Source: Siphonodentalium dalli (Eukaryota > Mollusca > Scaphopoda > Gadilida > Siphonodentaliidae). From it: a DNA stretch of 64,000 nucleotides. Made by a program: the position numbers and the translations under genes. The notes beneath the pieces were generated by a model. That model saw only the letters and a list, made by a program, of their open reading frames with translations. It ran no database searches and was not told the DNA's origin. This document shows positions 11,779 through 24,500 of the stretch, one piece after another. Location of the stretch: the NCBI GenBank assembly GCA_032622095.1, contig CP136062.1:137038351-137102350 (forward strand), read 5' to 3'. Numbering within the stretch: position 1 is the stretch's first letter; each line of letters starts with the position of its first letter.

Positions 11779-11794
11779 GTGCTATGAAATATCT

Positions 11795-12104
11795 CAAACT
11801 TTGAACCTTTTCGCCTACCCGACATGGGCCATTGTTTATACCCGACGATGATGTTATTCAAGGAGAACTATATATATTGACTCGTGACCATAAAACCGAG
11901 TCTTTTCAGGAACAACAGTCGTGAACAACCGGAAACATGTGTTGGTTGATTGGTGTCATGTGCTTTGTTTCCCGACCAAATTTGATTTATATTGATATTG
12001 TAGCAGATCATGTTCAGTTTAAAGCCACTTGGCAGCTTGCGCTCCAAAGTAACCTAATAATATTCTCTTTTGAATGTTTCCTGGTTTCGAAATAGATCGA
12101 TAAA
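11795..12104. other. U2 intergenic tail
   Basis: Closely matches the U1 tail (5762-6071). Nothing recognised. Confidence 0.4.
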
Positions 12105-14145
12105 TAATTGAAGTTCCGTCTTGAACTACCTTTCTATAAGAGCATTGCATGAAGTCGTAACAACCTTAAGCTGATGTTTGGCCCCAAACAAAAACAGCCA
12201 TTTGCACCGCATGGAACAGAAACAGATCGTTCCGTGTTAGCATATTCCTGATATGGTCGAAATAAAGAGCGTTTATTTCACTTCTGTACAAACAAATTAA
12301 CACGGCTGGAAAATGGCTGTGGCCATGGGAAGTAATTTTTTTTTTTTGGAGTATATGACGCCGGTATATCAACATTTCTTATTTTCAAATTATCGTATAC
12401 ATCCTTCCAAATTAAGTAGACAAAATTTGGAAGCTCAAATGAGCCATGTCTGTATAACTTCAGAATCATCTTTCTTGGAAATTTCAACCGACGCTATATA
12501 AGCAGGGAATCTCCGATGTTTGATCTCGATATTTTACCCCAAAATATCCGTGATGTCATGTTTGGTATCGTCGGAAAGAGGAGATCTTCGTGTATAACAT
12601 ATCCAAAAATTCGCTTTGGGAAAAAAATGTTCTACAGTGCCCTGAATACGGACGGGGTGGTCTGACGTAAATTATGAAGGTAAGTATACGATATGTTGTT
12701 GCATAGGCATTACACAGTTATGCAAGTTTGTGAAATTGTGGCACGGGAGCGAATATAGTGACACGGACAGAAAATAAAACAATTAAATGGCTGTCAAAAT
12801 GGCCGCAACTCCAAGGCATGGTACTGCGAAAGCAACATATTGGATAACTAAATAGGAGTGAAAATACGTATTATTAATGTACAAGTATGTTGTTTAGTAT
12901 CTTTAACGGTACACATATCATTAAAACAGATCCATCTGAAGGATTTTTTGGTCACTGCAACGCAAGTAAAACCGAATGGTTCCCGTTTTTAAAGTTCGGG
13001 TTTTCTGCTTATCCAACATCCAACTATCCGGCCAAAATAAATTAAGTTTGGTCATGCAACACATAAAGTAATGTTTCGCCACGCAGTGCATGGTAGTTTC
13101 ATTTGGCATTGTGATTAATTATTGAATGTAAAACATAAACTGAAGTGTACACCCATGTGGTATAAAGACTAGTTACATTTATGGAATTTGCTACACTCTC
13201 CGTGATAATATACATTACATATGTCCCAATGCTTATCATACTGCAAAGAAACACAAAATTGTCTGGTCAGAATGGCGCCACATCTGACAAGACAATTTGG
13301 TTCAAATTACTTCAGTCCCCACTTTACAACTGGGATATACTACCACGAAATGCACAATATTAGTTTTCAGTATCGTTTTGTTTGAAAATATCTTATCAAT
13401 GCCACTCACGTAATTATGGTAAATAACAGGGGATTATCGTTTAAAGCTGTTATTTCAGCCTTGAAAATTCGTTAAATGTTGTTATTTGTGGTTTTGTGTA
13501 CAACTATATGTAACATTAGGAATAATGGGTAAACGCGGTGATGCTATTGCAGAAATCGTAGTACTTTTCGCGTATATGTGGCTTTGGTGAATATAACTAA
13601 ATATAATTTCTAGCTATAAACAGTCTCAGCCACAGAGTATGTAAACCATATTGGTCAAGATTAGAATTTATTGAAGATGGGCTATGTACTCTTTTGTGTT
13701 GTGATAAATTGTGTTCATAATATACCACCAAGCATTCTTGTTACAAAAGCGACATATTCGTGTTTTGTCACCTGATTCGAGGCAACTATGATTACTATTT
13801 TGAGGCATAGACAATAGTATCTTCACATTTTACCCTGTATATATGGATATCTCTTGTATTGTTCTATAGCAGTGCATTTTGAAAGGTTTGATGATGTAGA
13901 TATCAAAATAAATGATGATCGGTCACATTCACGAGACTGCTCTGACCACATATATTTATGCTTCTAGAAAAGATCACAGAATCAATATATCCATATAAAA
14001 TCGCATTTAACTCTATAACTACTCATAAAATCACACGATTCAACATCAAAAGTACATACCTGCCTTATTGTTCCGTTTCTGGTCGCCCAAAAGTCCAGAT
14101 TTAAACGTTGCACGAGATACTGCTTTCGATTGCTCTCTCGGGAGA
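12105..14145. other. U3 spacer, candidate upstream promoter and splice donor
   Basis: TATATAAG at 12495-12502 and donor GT at 12680. No gene is supported. A T-run length change splits the antisense frame seen in U1/U2 into 12166-12375 and 12278-12487. Confidence 0.4.
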
Positions 14146-14368
14146 TTGGCTGCGGACACACGTACCACATTAGCGATGGCATAGTTGGTGTGACAATTTA
14201 TTATGGTGGCGTTTGGTGACAGTTGGTCGTCATAATTAATAAGCCATAGCAAGCCATGTTGTCCGCTGAGTTTCCGCACAATGAGTCGACTGGACCAATT
14301 AACCCATTGCCTTTCACCAAGGTTGATCTCTACTCATTACGTTTTGCTACCTTGTATTCTCTACGATA
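14146..14368. mobile_element. MITE-like element, U3 left fragment
   Basis: Left inverted-repeat arm plus about 80 bp of interior, interrupted at 14369 by Helitron insertion. The interior resumes at 38241. The right arm is lost in the U3 deletion. Confidence 0.6.
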
Positions 14369-14948
14369 TCTATCTATACTATACTATATATTTTGAGACT
14401 TCGTATATATGTGTGTATATATATATGTGTGTGTGTACTTCATAGAATCCAAAACGCGTGTACAGATTGAGATCAAATTTCGTATGTAAGTGTAAAATCC
14501 CACCGACACCGCCGTAGTCGTGTTTTCGAGAAGCTCTGGTCACCCTTTATCCACTCCCAAATCACAGCAAAGGCACGGCGTTTGGTGACAGTTGGTCGTC
14601 ATAATTAATAAGCCATAGCAAGCCATGTTGTCCGCTGAGTTTCCGCACAATGAGTCGACTGGACCAATTAACCCATTGCCTTTCACCAAGGTTGATCTCT
14701 ACTCATTACGTTTTGCTACCTTGTATTCTCTACGATATCTATCTATACTATTTACTATATATTTTGAGACTTCGTATATATGTGTGTATATATATATGTG
14801 TGTGTGTACTTCATAGAATCCAAAACGCGTGTACAGATTGAGATCAAATTTCGTATGTAAGTGTAAAATCCCACCGACACCGCCGTAGTCGTGTTTTCGA
14901 GAAGCTCTGGTCACCCTTTATCCACTCCCAAATCACAGCAAAGGCACG
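14211..14948 (+). repeat. 369-bp tandem duplication across the host/Helitron 5' border
   Basis: Copies 14211-14579 and 14580-14948 are nearly identical; the main difference is a small change in the CTATACTA/CTATTTACTA stretch. Each holds MITE DNA followed by the Helitron 5' end. The junction has 4-bp microhomology (GGCG), so this is a local duplication made after insertion. The Helitron 5' TC therefore occurs twice, at 14369 and 14738. Confidence 0.8.
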
Positions 14949-15850
14949 GCGGGGGTTAAGGCATCGACGCTCTTTATCTATACCATATACGGAGTTGTTA
15001 ACGACGAACGCTCTTTATTGCAATCGGCAGTTTGTTTACCGAGCACCGACGGTCAGTGCGTTTGTCGCATTCATTCGATAGCAGACCATTAATTCGATCA
15101 GTGCTTTACTGTCATTCATCTTATCAGACGGCATTGTTATCATTCATTCGATAGCATTGCATTCATCTGACCATTGTGATCAGTTTGCTTGGTTTTGTTT
15201 GCCGACGCTCGATAGCATTCTTGTCCTACGGCCAGGTTTTGTTTACCGAGCGCCGTTGCATTGCATTCTGACCATACGAATCAGACTGCCTACATTTTTT
15301 TGGCATTCTGACCACACAAATCAGACTGCCTACATTATTGTGCATTTCTTGCTTTGTGTATTGTGAAAATTCTGCATTCATAATACTTTGAATCATTTTG
15401 TATTGTGACACTCCCAATTCACCGCAAAGGCACTTTGGGGCGTTAAGGCATCAACGCTCTTTATCTATACCATATACGGAGTTGTTAACGACTAACGCTC
15501 TTTATTGCAATCGGCAGTTTGTTTACCGAGCACCGACGGTCATGCATTAGTTCAGTGCGTTAATTCGATCAGTGCTTTACTGTCATTCATCTTATCAGAC
15601 GGCATTGTTATCATTCATTCGATAGCATTGCATTCATCTGACCATTGTTATCAGTTTGCTTGGTTTTGTTTGCCGACGCTCGATAGCATTCTTTTCCTAC
15701 GGCCAGGTTTTGTTTACCGAGCGCCGTTGCATTGCATTATGACCATACGAATCAGACTGCCTACATTTTGTTGGCATTCTGACCATACAAATCAGACTGC
15801 CTACATTATTGTGCATTTCTTGCTTTGTGTATTGTGAAAACAGACTGCCA
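14923..15850 (+). repeat. Copy A leader: 486-bp imperfect tandem duplication
   Basis: A block starting CACTCCCA at 14923 recurs at 15409 with the same landmarks (TATACCATATACGGAG, TTTACCGAGCACCGACGG, many ATCAGACTGCC phrases). This non-coding leader probably includes the Helitron promoter. Open frames here are made of the repeats and are not called as genes. Confidence 0.7.
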
Positions 15851-15947
15851 AAATAATTATATTGTATTTTTGCATTCTGACCATTGTTATCAGACATTTC
15901 CTCAACATTCATCCAGTTTGTGTCATTTTACTTTTTTCGCTGCCAAA

Positions 15948-16049
15948 ATGGCAAAATGTATTAATCAGAAGCATATCTTCCCCTGTTTGGGTGTGAACTG
16001 CTGGTCGCCCCTGACGAGATTGGTCGCCCCTGACGAGATTCCACCATGA
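15948..16049 (+). CDS. Possible 33-codon upstream ORF, copy A
   Basis: An ATG frame (MAKCINQKHIF...EIPP) lies 0.4 kb before the Rep-helicase start and spans two copies of a 19-bp phrase (GGTCGCCCCTGACGAGATT). It is identical in copy B. It could be an upstream ORF or chance; no family is recognised. Confidence 0.2.
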   Translation: MAKCINQKHIFPCLGVNCWSPLTRLVAPDEIPP

Positions 16050-16083
16050 GAGAATCGAAACTTCACTTTAAATGCCCATCATT

Positions 16084-16208
16084 GTAAGTGATGTCGGGCA
16101 ATGTACCACGCAAATTTATCTTCATAAATTTTCGATCTTTTCAGAAGTTGTTAGTATTATCTCGGTTCCCTCGAAGTTCATATAATTTGAACGGCCCTTC
16201 TGAGGGCC
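16084..16208 (+). other. Possible mini-intron and histone-like stem-loop, copy A leader
   Basis: A GTAAGTGATG donor at 16084 and a TCTTTTCAG acceptor ending at 16144 would bound a 61-nt intron. Then 16193-16208 (GGCCCTTCTGAGGGCC) forms a perfect 6-bp stem with loop TCTG, flanked by AAC and AC. That resembles the 3' stem-loop of animal histone mRNAs, but the fourth loop base (G) does not fit the usual consensus. No histone coding sequence is nearby. Confidence 0.3.
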
Positions 16209-16456
16209 ACTATTAGCGCAAGGGACTCGATAATTCTGCATTCTGACACTGCAAACATGATTGTGCATTCATAATACTTTGAATCATTTTGTATTGTGAC
16301 CAATACGAATCAGACTGCCTACATTATTGAAAGTCAGACTGCCTTCGATCATTGTTCATTCTTGCTTTGTGTATTGTGAAAACAGACTGCCAAATTAATT
16401 ATATTGTATTTTCTGCATTCTGATCAGACTGCCATTGTTGAGTCCTGCATTTTGGC

Positions 16457-19400
16457 ATGCCGCCCAAGAAGAGACCAATCATTGGCCGGACAAGTTCAGG
16501 TGCCAAACGTAAGAAAATAGAAATGGCTACTGAAACTGGACAGCAGCGTGAACAACGCCTATCAGATAAACGGGAGACGGCTGTTCAGGCTCGAGAAGTG
16601 GAAACTGAGCAGCAGCGTGAACAGCGCCTATTAGATAAACGGGAGAGGGCTGTTCAGGCTCGAGAAGTGGAAACTGGACAGCAGCGTGAACAGCGCCTAT
16701 CAGATCTCCGGGAGACGGCTGTTCAGGCTCGAGAAGTGGAAACTGAGCAGCAGCGTGAACAGCGCCTATTAGATCTCCGGGAGACGGCTGTTCAGGCTCG
16801 AGAAGTGGAAACTGAGCAGCAGCGTGAACAGCGCCTATTAGATCTCCGGGAGAGGGCTGTTCAGGCTCGAGAAGTGGAAACTGGACAGCAGCGTGAACAG
16901 CGCCTATTAGATAAACGCGAGACGGCTGTTCAGGCTCGAGAAGTGGAAACTGGGCAGCAGCGTGAACAGCGCCTATTAGATCTCCGGGAGACAGCTGTTC
17001 AGGCTCGAGAAGTGGAAACTGGGCAGCAGCGTGAACAACGCCTATTAGATCTCCGGGAGAGGGCTGTTCATGCTCGAGCCGTTGAAACCGATGAGCAGCG
17101 GCATCATGAGGCTGATCGTCGCCGGCGACATGCACACGCGATCGGAGAGTGGCAAAACTCTGCTTTCGTTTATGACCCTCACATCGACTACAAGTCGCAC
17201 AGAATTTTGCAGATTGCCCGAATGACCGAATTGTGTCAACATTGTCGCGCTTTTAAATGGCAAGGTGAACCACCAGGGATGTGCTGCTTGAATGCCAAAG
17301 TTATGCTTCAACAACATGCTGACCCACCCGAACCTCTTCAAGACCTGCTTCGTGGTTCAACCCCAGAATCTAAACATTTTCTCAAGAACATCCAGAAATA
17401 TAATGCCGCATTCCAAATGACATCTTTTGGGGCAAATATCATAACTGAAGGTGTGTATATGCCAACGTTCAAAGTTCAAGGTCAGGTTTACCATCGCATC
17501 GGCCCTCTACAACCCAATGATGATGCACAACCTCAATACATGCAGATATACTTTGTTGGTGATTTTAATAGAGAGGTAGAACTCCGTTCCGCTTTGTCTG
17601 ATGGCACCAGACCTGAAGTTATATACACTCTCCAGCAAATGATCCATCAACACAACTCTTATGTGTCCAGTTTTAAATATGCTCTAGAAACCCACAACAC
17701 ACCAAATTTGCAGGTGGTCATAGACGCGGACAGAAGACCACTCAATCAACACAGTGGTCGATTTAATGAACCTGCGTCCAATGAGATAGCGGTCGTTTTA
17801 GCAGGCGCAGATCATGGTAGGCGTGATATTGTTTTAAAGCGTCGTGACGACACTATACTTCGCATTTGCGAGACACATAGATCGTACGACCCTCTCCAAT
17901 ATCCCCTCCTATGTGTCTTCGGTGAAGACGGATATAAGTTCGCTATACCACACTCAATCGGCAACAAGAATGTGTCATGCAAGGACTTTTATTCCTATCA
18001 TTTCATGGTTCGTGATGGGTCCTTCAACCAATTGCAGAGAAGCCGGAACCTGTTCAGTCAGTTTGCTGTGGATATGTACGCCAAAGTGGAGGGTGAAAGA
18101 CTCCTCTATATTCGGAACAACCAACGGAAACTCCGTGCAGATTCATATATACACCTCTGTGATAGCATAAATAATGATCAGGAAAGAGCCGGAGTCGGCC
18201 AACTGGTAATCCTCCCGTCGACATTCACAGGTAGCCCGCGATATATGCAGGAGAAGACGCAGGATGCTATGACATTTGTCAGGCACTTCGGTCGTCCGGA
18301 CCTTTTCATAACATTCACGTGCAACCCTGCATGGCAGGAGTTGAATGTTGAATTGTTCGAGGGCCAGGTTTCTAAAGACAGGCATGACTTGACATCTAGA
18401 GTGTTCCGTCTCAAATTGACGAAGCTCATGAACCTTTTGAAGAAATCGCACATTTTCGGCCAACCTGTGTGCGATATGTATACGGTTGAATGGCAAAAGA
18501 GAGGACTACCACATGCACACATTTTAACTTGGCTTAAACAGAAAATACGCCCTGAGCAGATCGACAGCTTCATTTCTGCCGAATTTCCTGATTCTGATGA
18601 TGATCCAGAATTGTTCGAGACTGTGAAGGCTCAGATGATACACGGTCCATGTGGTCCATTCAATTTCAATTCGCCCTGCATGAAAGATCGAAAATGTACG
18701 AAGCGGTACCCTCGGGCGTTCCTCTTAGAAACGCAAACTGGCCATGATGGCTATCCACTTTACAGGAGGAGATCGCCAGATGATGGTGGAAATGTCGCCA
18801 ATATAAAACTTAAAAATGGACAGGATTTTGTTGCAGACAATAGGTGGGTTGTTCCATATTGTCCCATGTTATCAAAAATCTTCAACGCACACATAAACGT
18901 TGAGTTTTGCAACTCTGTAAAAGCTATAAAGTATGTATGCAAATACATCAATAAGGGATCAGATGCGGCTATGTTCGCCCTACGAGACATGAGAACAAAG
19001 GACGAGTTGAGTCAGTTTCAAATGGGTAGGTACATCAGTACCAATGAAGCGTTTTGGCGCATTTTTGACTTCCCCATCCACGATAGACACCCAGCCGTTT
19101 TTCGACTTGCTGTGCATTTAGAAAATGGACAGAGAGTGTACTTCACCGAACAAACAGCGGCACAAGTTGTATCGGCACCAAAAGAGACGACACTCACTGC
19201 CTTTTTCAAACTTTGCCAAGAAGATGATTTTGCCAACACAATTTTGTACTGTGACCTCCCATCTTATTTCACCTTTGTCAATAATCGATGGGTCCGCCGC
19301 AAGCGTGGTGAACCCGTCGAAGGAGTCATGGGCGTGTTCAAAGACTATGCTCTCGGTAGGGTATACACTGTTCATCCCACACAACAGGAATGTTTTTTCT

Positions 19401-21272
19401 TGAGAATACTGCTGCATGAAGTGGAAGGTCCAACATCTTTTAACTCCTTGCGAACTGTCGACGGCCAATTATGTCTTAGCTACAGAGAAGCGTGCTTCAA
19501 AAGGGGACTATTGGAAGACGACCATCAATGGGAGGCAACGATGACAGAGGCAGCCATATCAAAGTCTCCTAGGAGTTTGCGTAGTTTGTTTGCGACTCTC
19601 TTGCACATATGTGGTATTGCCAATCCTCTTGAATTGTGGCTCCAATTCAGAGAAAACCTCTCGGAAGATCTTAAGTACAGGTTGCAGGTTGCAAATCCTG
19701 GCATTGACGTTTCATTCAACGATGATATTTTCAATGCTTCTCTCATCGAGATCGAAAACAAAATCCTGGCTCTTGGGGGACCAGAGCTCCACACTTTCGG
19801 TCTCCCTCGCACTCAACATTCTCGCATGTCTGCACTGCCCAGAGAGGTGCTACGTGAACTGTCGTATGATTTAGATACCATCGAACAAACTCTGTCATCG
19901 GGCGAACCAAATCTTCTCCCAGAGCAGCGACACTGTTATGTGACCATACTGCAGAGTGTTGCCAATCACCTTGGTGGTATTTATTTTCTCGACGCTCCCG
20001 GGGGCACTGGCAAAACGTTTGTAACCAACCTTATATTGGCGAGTCAGGGAAGAAAGGAAAATCGCTGTTGCAGTTGCATCCTCTGGCATAGCTGCAACAC
20101 TTCTTCCTGGAGGTAGAACTGCACATTCAACATTCAAACTGCCACTCAATTTGAATGCGAGCGATACTCCAACATGTAATATAAGCAAGGGTACTGGTCT
20201 TGCTCACCTGTTGAGAGAGGCTGTGTTGATTGTCTGGGATGAGTGTACTATGTCACATAAGAGGGCATTCGAGGCACTGGATCGAACACTGCAAGATATA
20301 AGGGGCTGTAACAATATTATGGGTGGCATAACCTTACTATTGTCTGGAGACTTCCGACAAACTCTGCCTATTGTACCAAAAGGCACAAAGGCTGATGAAT
20401 TAAAAGCTTGCATCAAATCATCTTACCTTTGGAAGAGTGTTCGAATACTCAAGCTGACAATTAACATGAGGGCGCATCTGTTTGGTAATGACGTGGCTGC
20501 ATATTTTTCCGACCAGTTACTCAGAATTGGCGATGGCAAGTGCAATTCTGATGCCGAAGGACGAATAGATCTATCTGCTTTGAGCTCGATTGTTTCCTCT
20601 CTTGATGAGCTTATTGTGAATGTTTTCAGAGATCTTCCTAGCAAGCTCTCGGATCACACATGGCTCTGTGAGAGAGCCATCCTAGCTCCTACAAATGATA
20701 TTGTTGACGAGGTTAACTTGAAGTTGTTGGAACAAGTCCCTGGACAGCTTCATTCTATGCACTCCATTGATACCATTCCAGACCAATCAGAAATTGTAAA
20801 TTACCCGACCGAGTTTCTCAATTCACTCAAACCCCCAGGCATGCCACCTCATCAGTTGCAGTTGAAGGTAGGTGCACCAATCATGTTGCTTCGAAATCTT
20901 GAACCACCTAAGTTGTGTAATGGTACACGACTTTCTATCAAGAAAATATCACCTCATATCATTGAGGCAACTATTCTCACTGGATGTGCGAAAGGGGAGC
21001 ATGTTTTTCTCCCTAGGATTCCATTGATTCCCACTGAGTCGCCAATACAGTTCCGCCGACTTCAGTTCCCAGTTCGATTGAGCTTTGCAATGTCAATCAA
21101 CAAATCACAAGGACAGACACTTAAAGTTGTTGGCCTCCAACTTCAGAGTCCCTGTTTCTCACATGGACAACTATACGTTGCATGCTCACGGGTCGGCTCC
21201 CCCTCCAGTCTGTTCGTTTATGCACCAGAAGGGAAAACTAGGAACGTTGTCTACCCAGAAGCACTGAGGTAA
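16457..21272 (+). pseudogene. Helitron Rep-helicase, copy A, frame split by 2 bp
   Basis: Rolling-circle replication initiator fused to a PIF1-like helicase, the Helitron transposase. The frame from 16457 runs 1219 codons. It contains an N-terminal basic start, eight 23-aa coiled-coil repeats, a Cys motif (LCQHC) near residue 258, FTCNPAW near 620, the HUH pair GLPHAH (H686, H688), the catalytic tyrosine pair YVCKY (826, 830) and Walker A GGTGKT (1182-1187). Copy A lacks two bases relative to copy B near 20042. The frame therefore changes soon after Walker A, and the rest of the helicase (motif II to VI) lies in another frame at 20151-21272. All else matches copy B almost exactly, so the damage is recent or an assembly error. 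Confidence 0.9.
16532..17083 (+). repeat. Eight 69-bp repeats coding for 23-aa coiled-coil repeats, copy A
   Basis: In-frame repeats with consensus ETGQQREQRLLDLRETAVQA followed by REV. They are rich in Gln, Glu, Arg and Leu and probably form a long charged helix or coiled coil. The repeats differ at a few codons (K/L, T/R, G/E, S/L). The count and order match copy B. Confidence 0.85.
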
Positions 21273-21280
21273 ATTTTCAA

Positions 21281-21440
21281 AAGCGAAATGGTGAACCCGT
21301 CGAATGAGTAATGGGCGTGTTCAAAGACTGTGCTCTCGGTAGGGTCTACACTGTTCATCCTACACAACAGCAATGTTTGTTTTTCTTGAGAATGCTGCTG
21401 CATGAAGTGGAAGATCCAACATCGTTTAACTCCTTACGAT
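21281..21440 (+). pseudogene. Rep gene fragment 1 in the copy A tail
   Basis: About 160 bp starting 9 bp after the Rep-helicase stop repeats positions 19301-19456 of the gene at roughly 90% identity (GGTGAACCCGTCGAA, GGGCGTGTTCAAAGACT). It carries stops and small indels, so it is not coding. It is present in both copies and is therefore older than the A/B split. Confidence 0.75.
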
Positions 21441-21529
21441 GTGGGTGCGCTTAGTGGTTATATTGATATCTCTTCCAACATTTTCATTCGTTGTACATTC
21501 CACATTATCGCTCTGCACACAATCTGGTT

Positions 21530-24500
21530 CATTCACTTGATTATTTATCTCATGTGTTGCCTCACGTTTTCAGTTCTGTATTCTGACCACTCAGTTCAAT
21601 TAACGAATTAATCAACAACGATAATTAATGGATTAAGAAACTATTAGATGAATGTATAGACAGAAAATTACAAACCCAGTTACTCAGGAAATTGAATTGG
21701 TGTGGGGAAAAATTCCCAAATGTTGTACTTGAATTGTTATAGGTCCATGGTGAGACCATTATTTCTCTTGATTTAAAAGGCAGAATTAACTTATTGATTA
21801 TCTCATGTGTCTCCTCACGTTTTCACTTCTGTATTCTGAAAACTCAGTTTAATTAACGAATCACTGAACAACGATAATTAATGAATTAATGAATTAAGAA
21901 ACTCTTAGATGAATTAATGTATAAACAGAAAAAAACAAATCCAGTTACTCAGGAAATTGAATTGGTGTGGGGAAAAATTCCCAAATGTTGTACTTGAATT
22001 GTTATTGGTCCATGGTGAGACCATCATTTCTCTTGATTAAAAAGGCAGAATTAACTCATTGATTATCTCATGTGTCTCCTCACGTTTTGAGTTCTGTATT
22101 CTGACCACTCAGTTCAATTAACGAATTAATCAACAACGATAATTAATGTATTAAGAAACTCTTAGATGAGTGAATGTATAGACAGAAAAATACAAACCCA
22201 GTTACTTAGGAAATTGAATTGGTGTGGGGAAAAATTCCCAATTGTTGTACTTGAATTGCCGATTCATATATACACCTCTGTGATAGCATAACTAATGATC
22301 AGGAAAGAGCCGGAGTCGGCCAACTGGTAATTCCCCCGTCGACATCCACAGGTAGCCCGCGATATATGCAGGAAAAGACGCAGGATGCTGTGACATTTGT
22401 CAGGCACTTCGGTCGTCCGGACCTTTTCATCACATTTCACGTGCAGCCCTGCATGGCAGGAGTTGACAGTTGAATTGTTCGAGGGGCAGGTTTCTAAAGA
22501 CAGGCATGATTTGAAAGTTAAGAGTGTTCCGTCTTAATTGTTGTTGGTCCATGGTGAGAACATCTCTCTTGCTTAAAGAGGCAGAATTATCTCCTCACGT
22601 TTTCAGTTCTGTATTCTGACCACTCAGTTCAATTAACGAATCAATGAACAACTATAATTAATGTATTAAGAAACTCTTAGATTAAATAGGCAGAATTAAC
22701 TCATTATCTCCTCACGTTTTCAGTTCTGTATTCTGACCACTCAGTTTAATTAACGAATCAATGAACAACGATAATTAATGTATTAAGAAACTCTTAGATG
22801 AGTGAATGTATAGACAGAAAAATGCAAATCCAGCTGCACAGGAAATTGAATTGGTTTGTGAAAAATTCCCAAATGTTGTACTTGAATTGTTATTGGTCCA
22901 TGGTGAGACTATCGTTTCTCTTGATTAAATAGGCACAATTAACTCATTATCTCCTCACTTTTTCAGTTCTGTATTCTGACCACTCAGTTTATTTAACGAA
23001 TCAATGAACAACGATAATTAATGTATTAAGAAACTCTTAGATGAGTGAATGTATAGACAGAAAAATGCAAATCCAGTTACACAGGAAATTGAATTGGTGT
23101 GGGGAAAAATTCCCAAATGTTGTACTTGAATTGTTATTTGTCCATGATGAGACTATCGTCTCTTGATTAAATAGGCAGAATTAACTCATTATCTCCTCAC
23201 TTTTTTCAGTTCTGTATTCTGACCACTCCGTTTAATTAACGAATCAATGAACAACGATAATTAATGTATTAAGAAACTCTTAGATGAGTGAATGTATAGA
23301 CAGAAAAATGCAAATCCAGTTACACAGGAAATTGAATTGGTGTGGGGAAAAATTTCCAAATGTTGTACTTGAATTGTTATTGGTCCGTGGTGAGACTATC
23401 ATTTCTCTTGATTAAAAAGGCAGAATTAACTCATTGATTATCTCATGTGTCTCCTAACGTTTTCAGTTCTGTATTCTGACCATTCAGTTCAATTAACGAA
23501 TCAATCAACAACTATAATTAATGTATTAAGAAACTCTTTGATGAGTGAATGTATAGACAGAAAAATGCAAATCCAGTTACTCAGGAAATTGAATTGGTGT
23601 GGGGAAAAATTCCCAAATGTTGTACATGAATTGTTATTGGTCCATGCATGATGAGACTATCGTTTCTCTTGATTAAATAGGCAGAATTAACTCATTATCT
23701 CCTCACGTTTTCAGTTCTGTATTCTGACCACTCAGTTTAATTAAGGAATCAATGAACAACGATAATTAATGTATTAAGAAACTCTTAGATGAGTGAATGT
23801 ATAGACAGGAAAATGCAAATCCAGTTACACAGGAAATTGAATTGGTGTGGGGAAAATTTTCCAAATGTTGTACTTGAATTATTATTGGTCCGTGGTGAGA
23901 CTATCATTTCTCTTGATTAAAAATGCAGAATTAACTCATTGATTATCTCATGCGTCTCCTCACGTTTTCAGTTCTGTATTCTGACCATTCAGTTCAATTA
24001 ACGAATCAATCAACAACTATAATTAATGTATTAAGAAACTCTTAGATGAGTGAATGTATAGACATAAAAATGCAAATCCAGTTACACAGGAAATTTAATT
24101 GATGTGGGGAAAAATTCCCAAATGTTGTACTTGAATTGTTATTGGTCCATGATGAGACTATCGTTTCTCTTGATTAAATAGGCAGAATTAACTCATTATC
24201 TCCTCACTTTTTCAGTTCTGTATTCTGACCACTCAGTTTAATTAACGAATCAATGAACAACGATAATTAATGTATTAAGAAACTCTTAGATGAGTGAATG
24301 TATAGACAGAAAAATGCAAATCCAGTTACACAGGAAATTGAATTGGTGTGGGGAAAAATTTCCAAATGTTGTACTTGAATTGTTATTGGTCCGTGGTGAG
24401 ACTATCATTTCTCTTGATTAAAAAGGCAGAATTAACTCATTGATTATCTCATGTGTCTCCTAACGTTTTCAGTTCTGTATTCTGACCATTCAGTTCAATT

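Larger units (their letters stand above)
6072..12104 (+). repeat. Tandem array unit U2 (6.03 kb)
   Basis: Complete unit very close to U1. It differs mainly by small indels, a shorter intron 1 (including loss of the G run) and a longer A run (9127-9147, 21 A) where U1 has about 11. Confidence 0.9.

Noticed and set aside
14400-14440. TA/TG microsatellite-like runs as a separate element
   Set aside because: They are part of the Helitron 5' end and recur at 14769 and 26920 in the same context.
16527-17135. 202-codon antisense frame in the Rep-helicase repeats
   Set aside because: Mirror of the 69-bp coding repeats; the plus strand has the conserved family protein.
23445-23651. 68-codon frames in the Helitron satellite
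   Set aside because: They recur only because the satellite monomers repeat; no domain and no start context.
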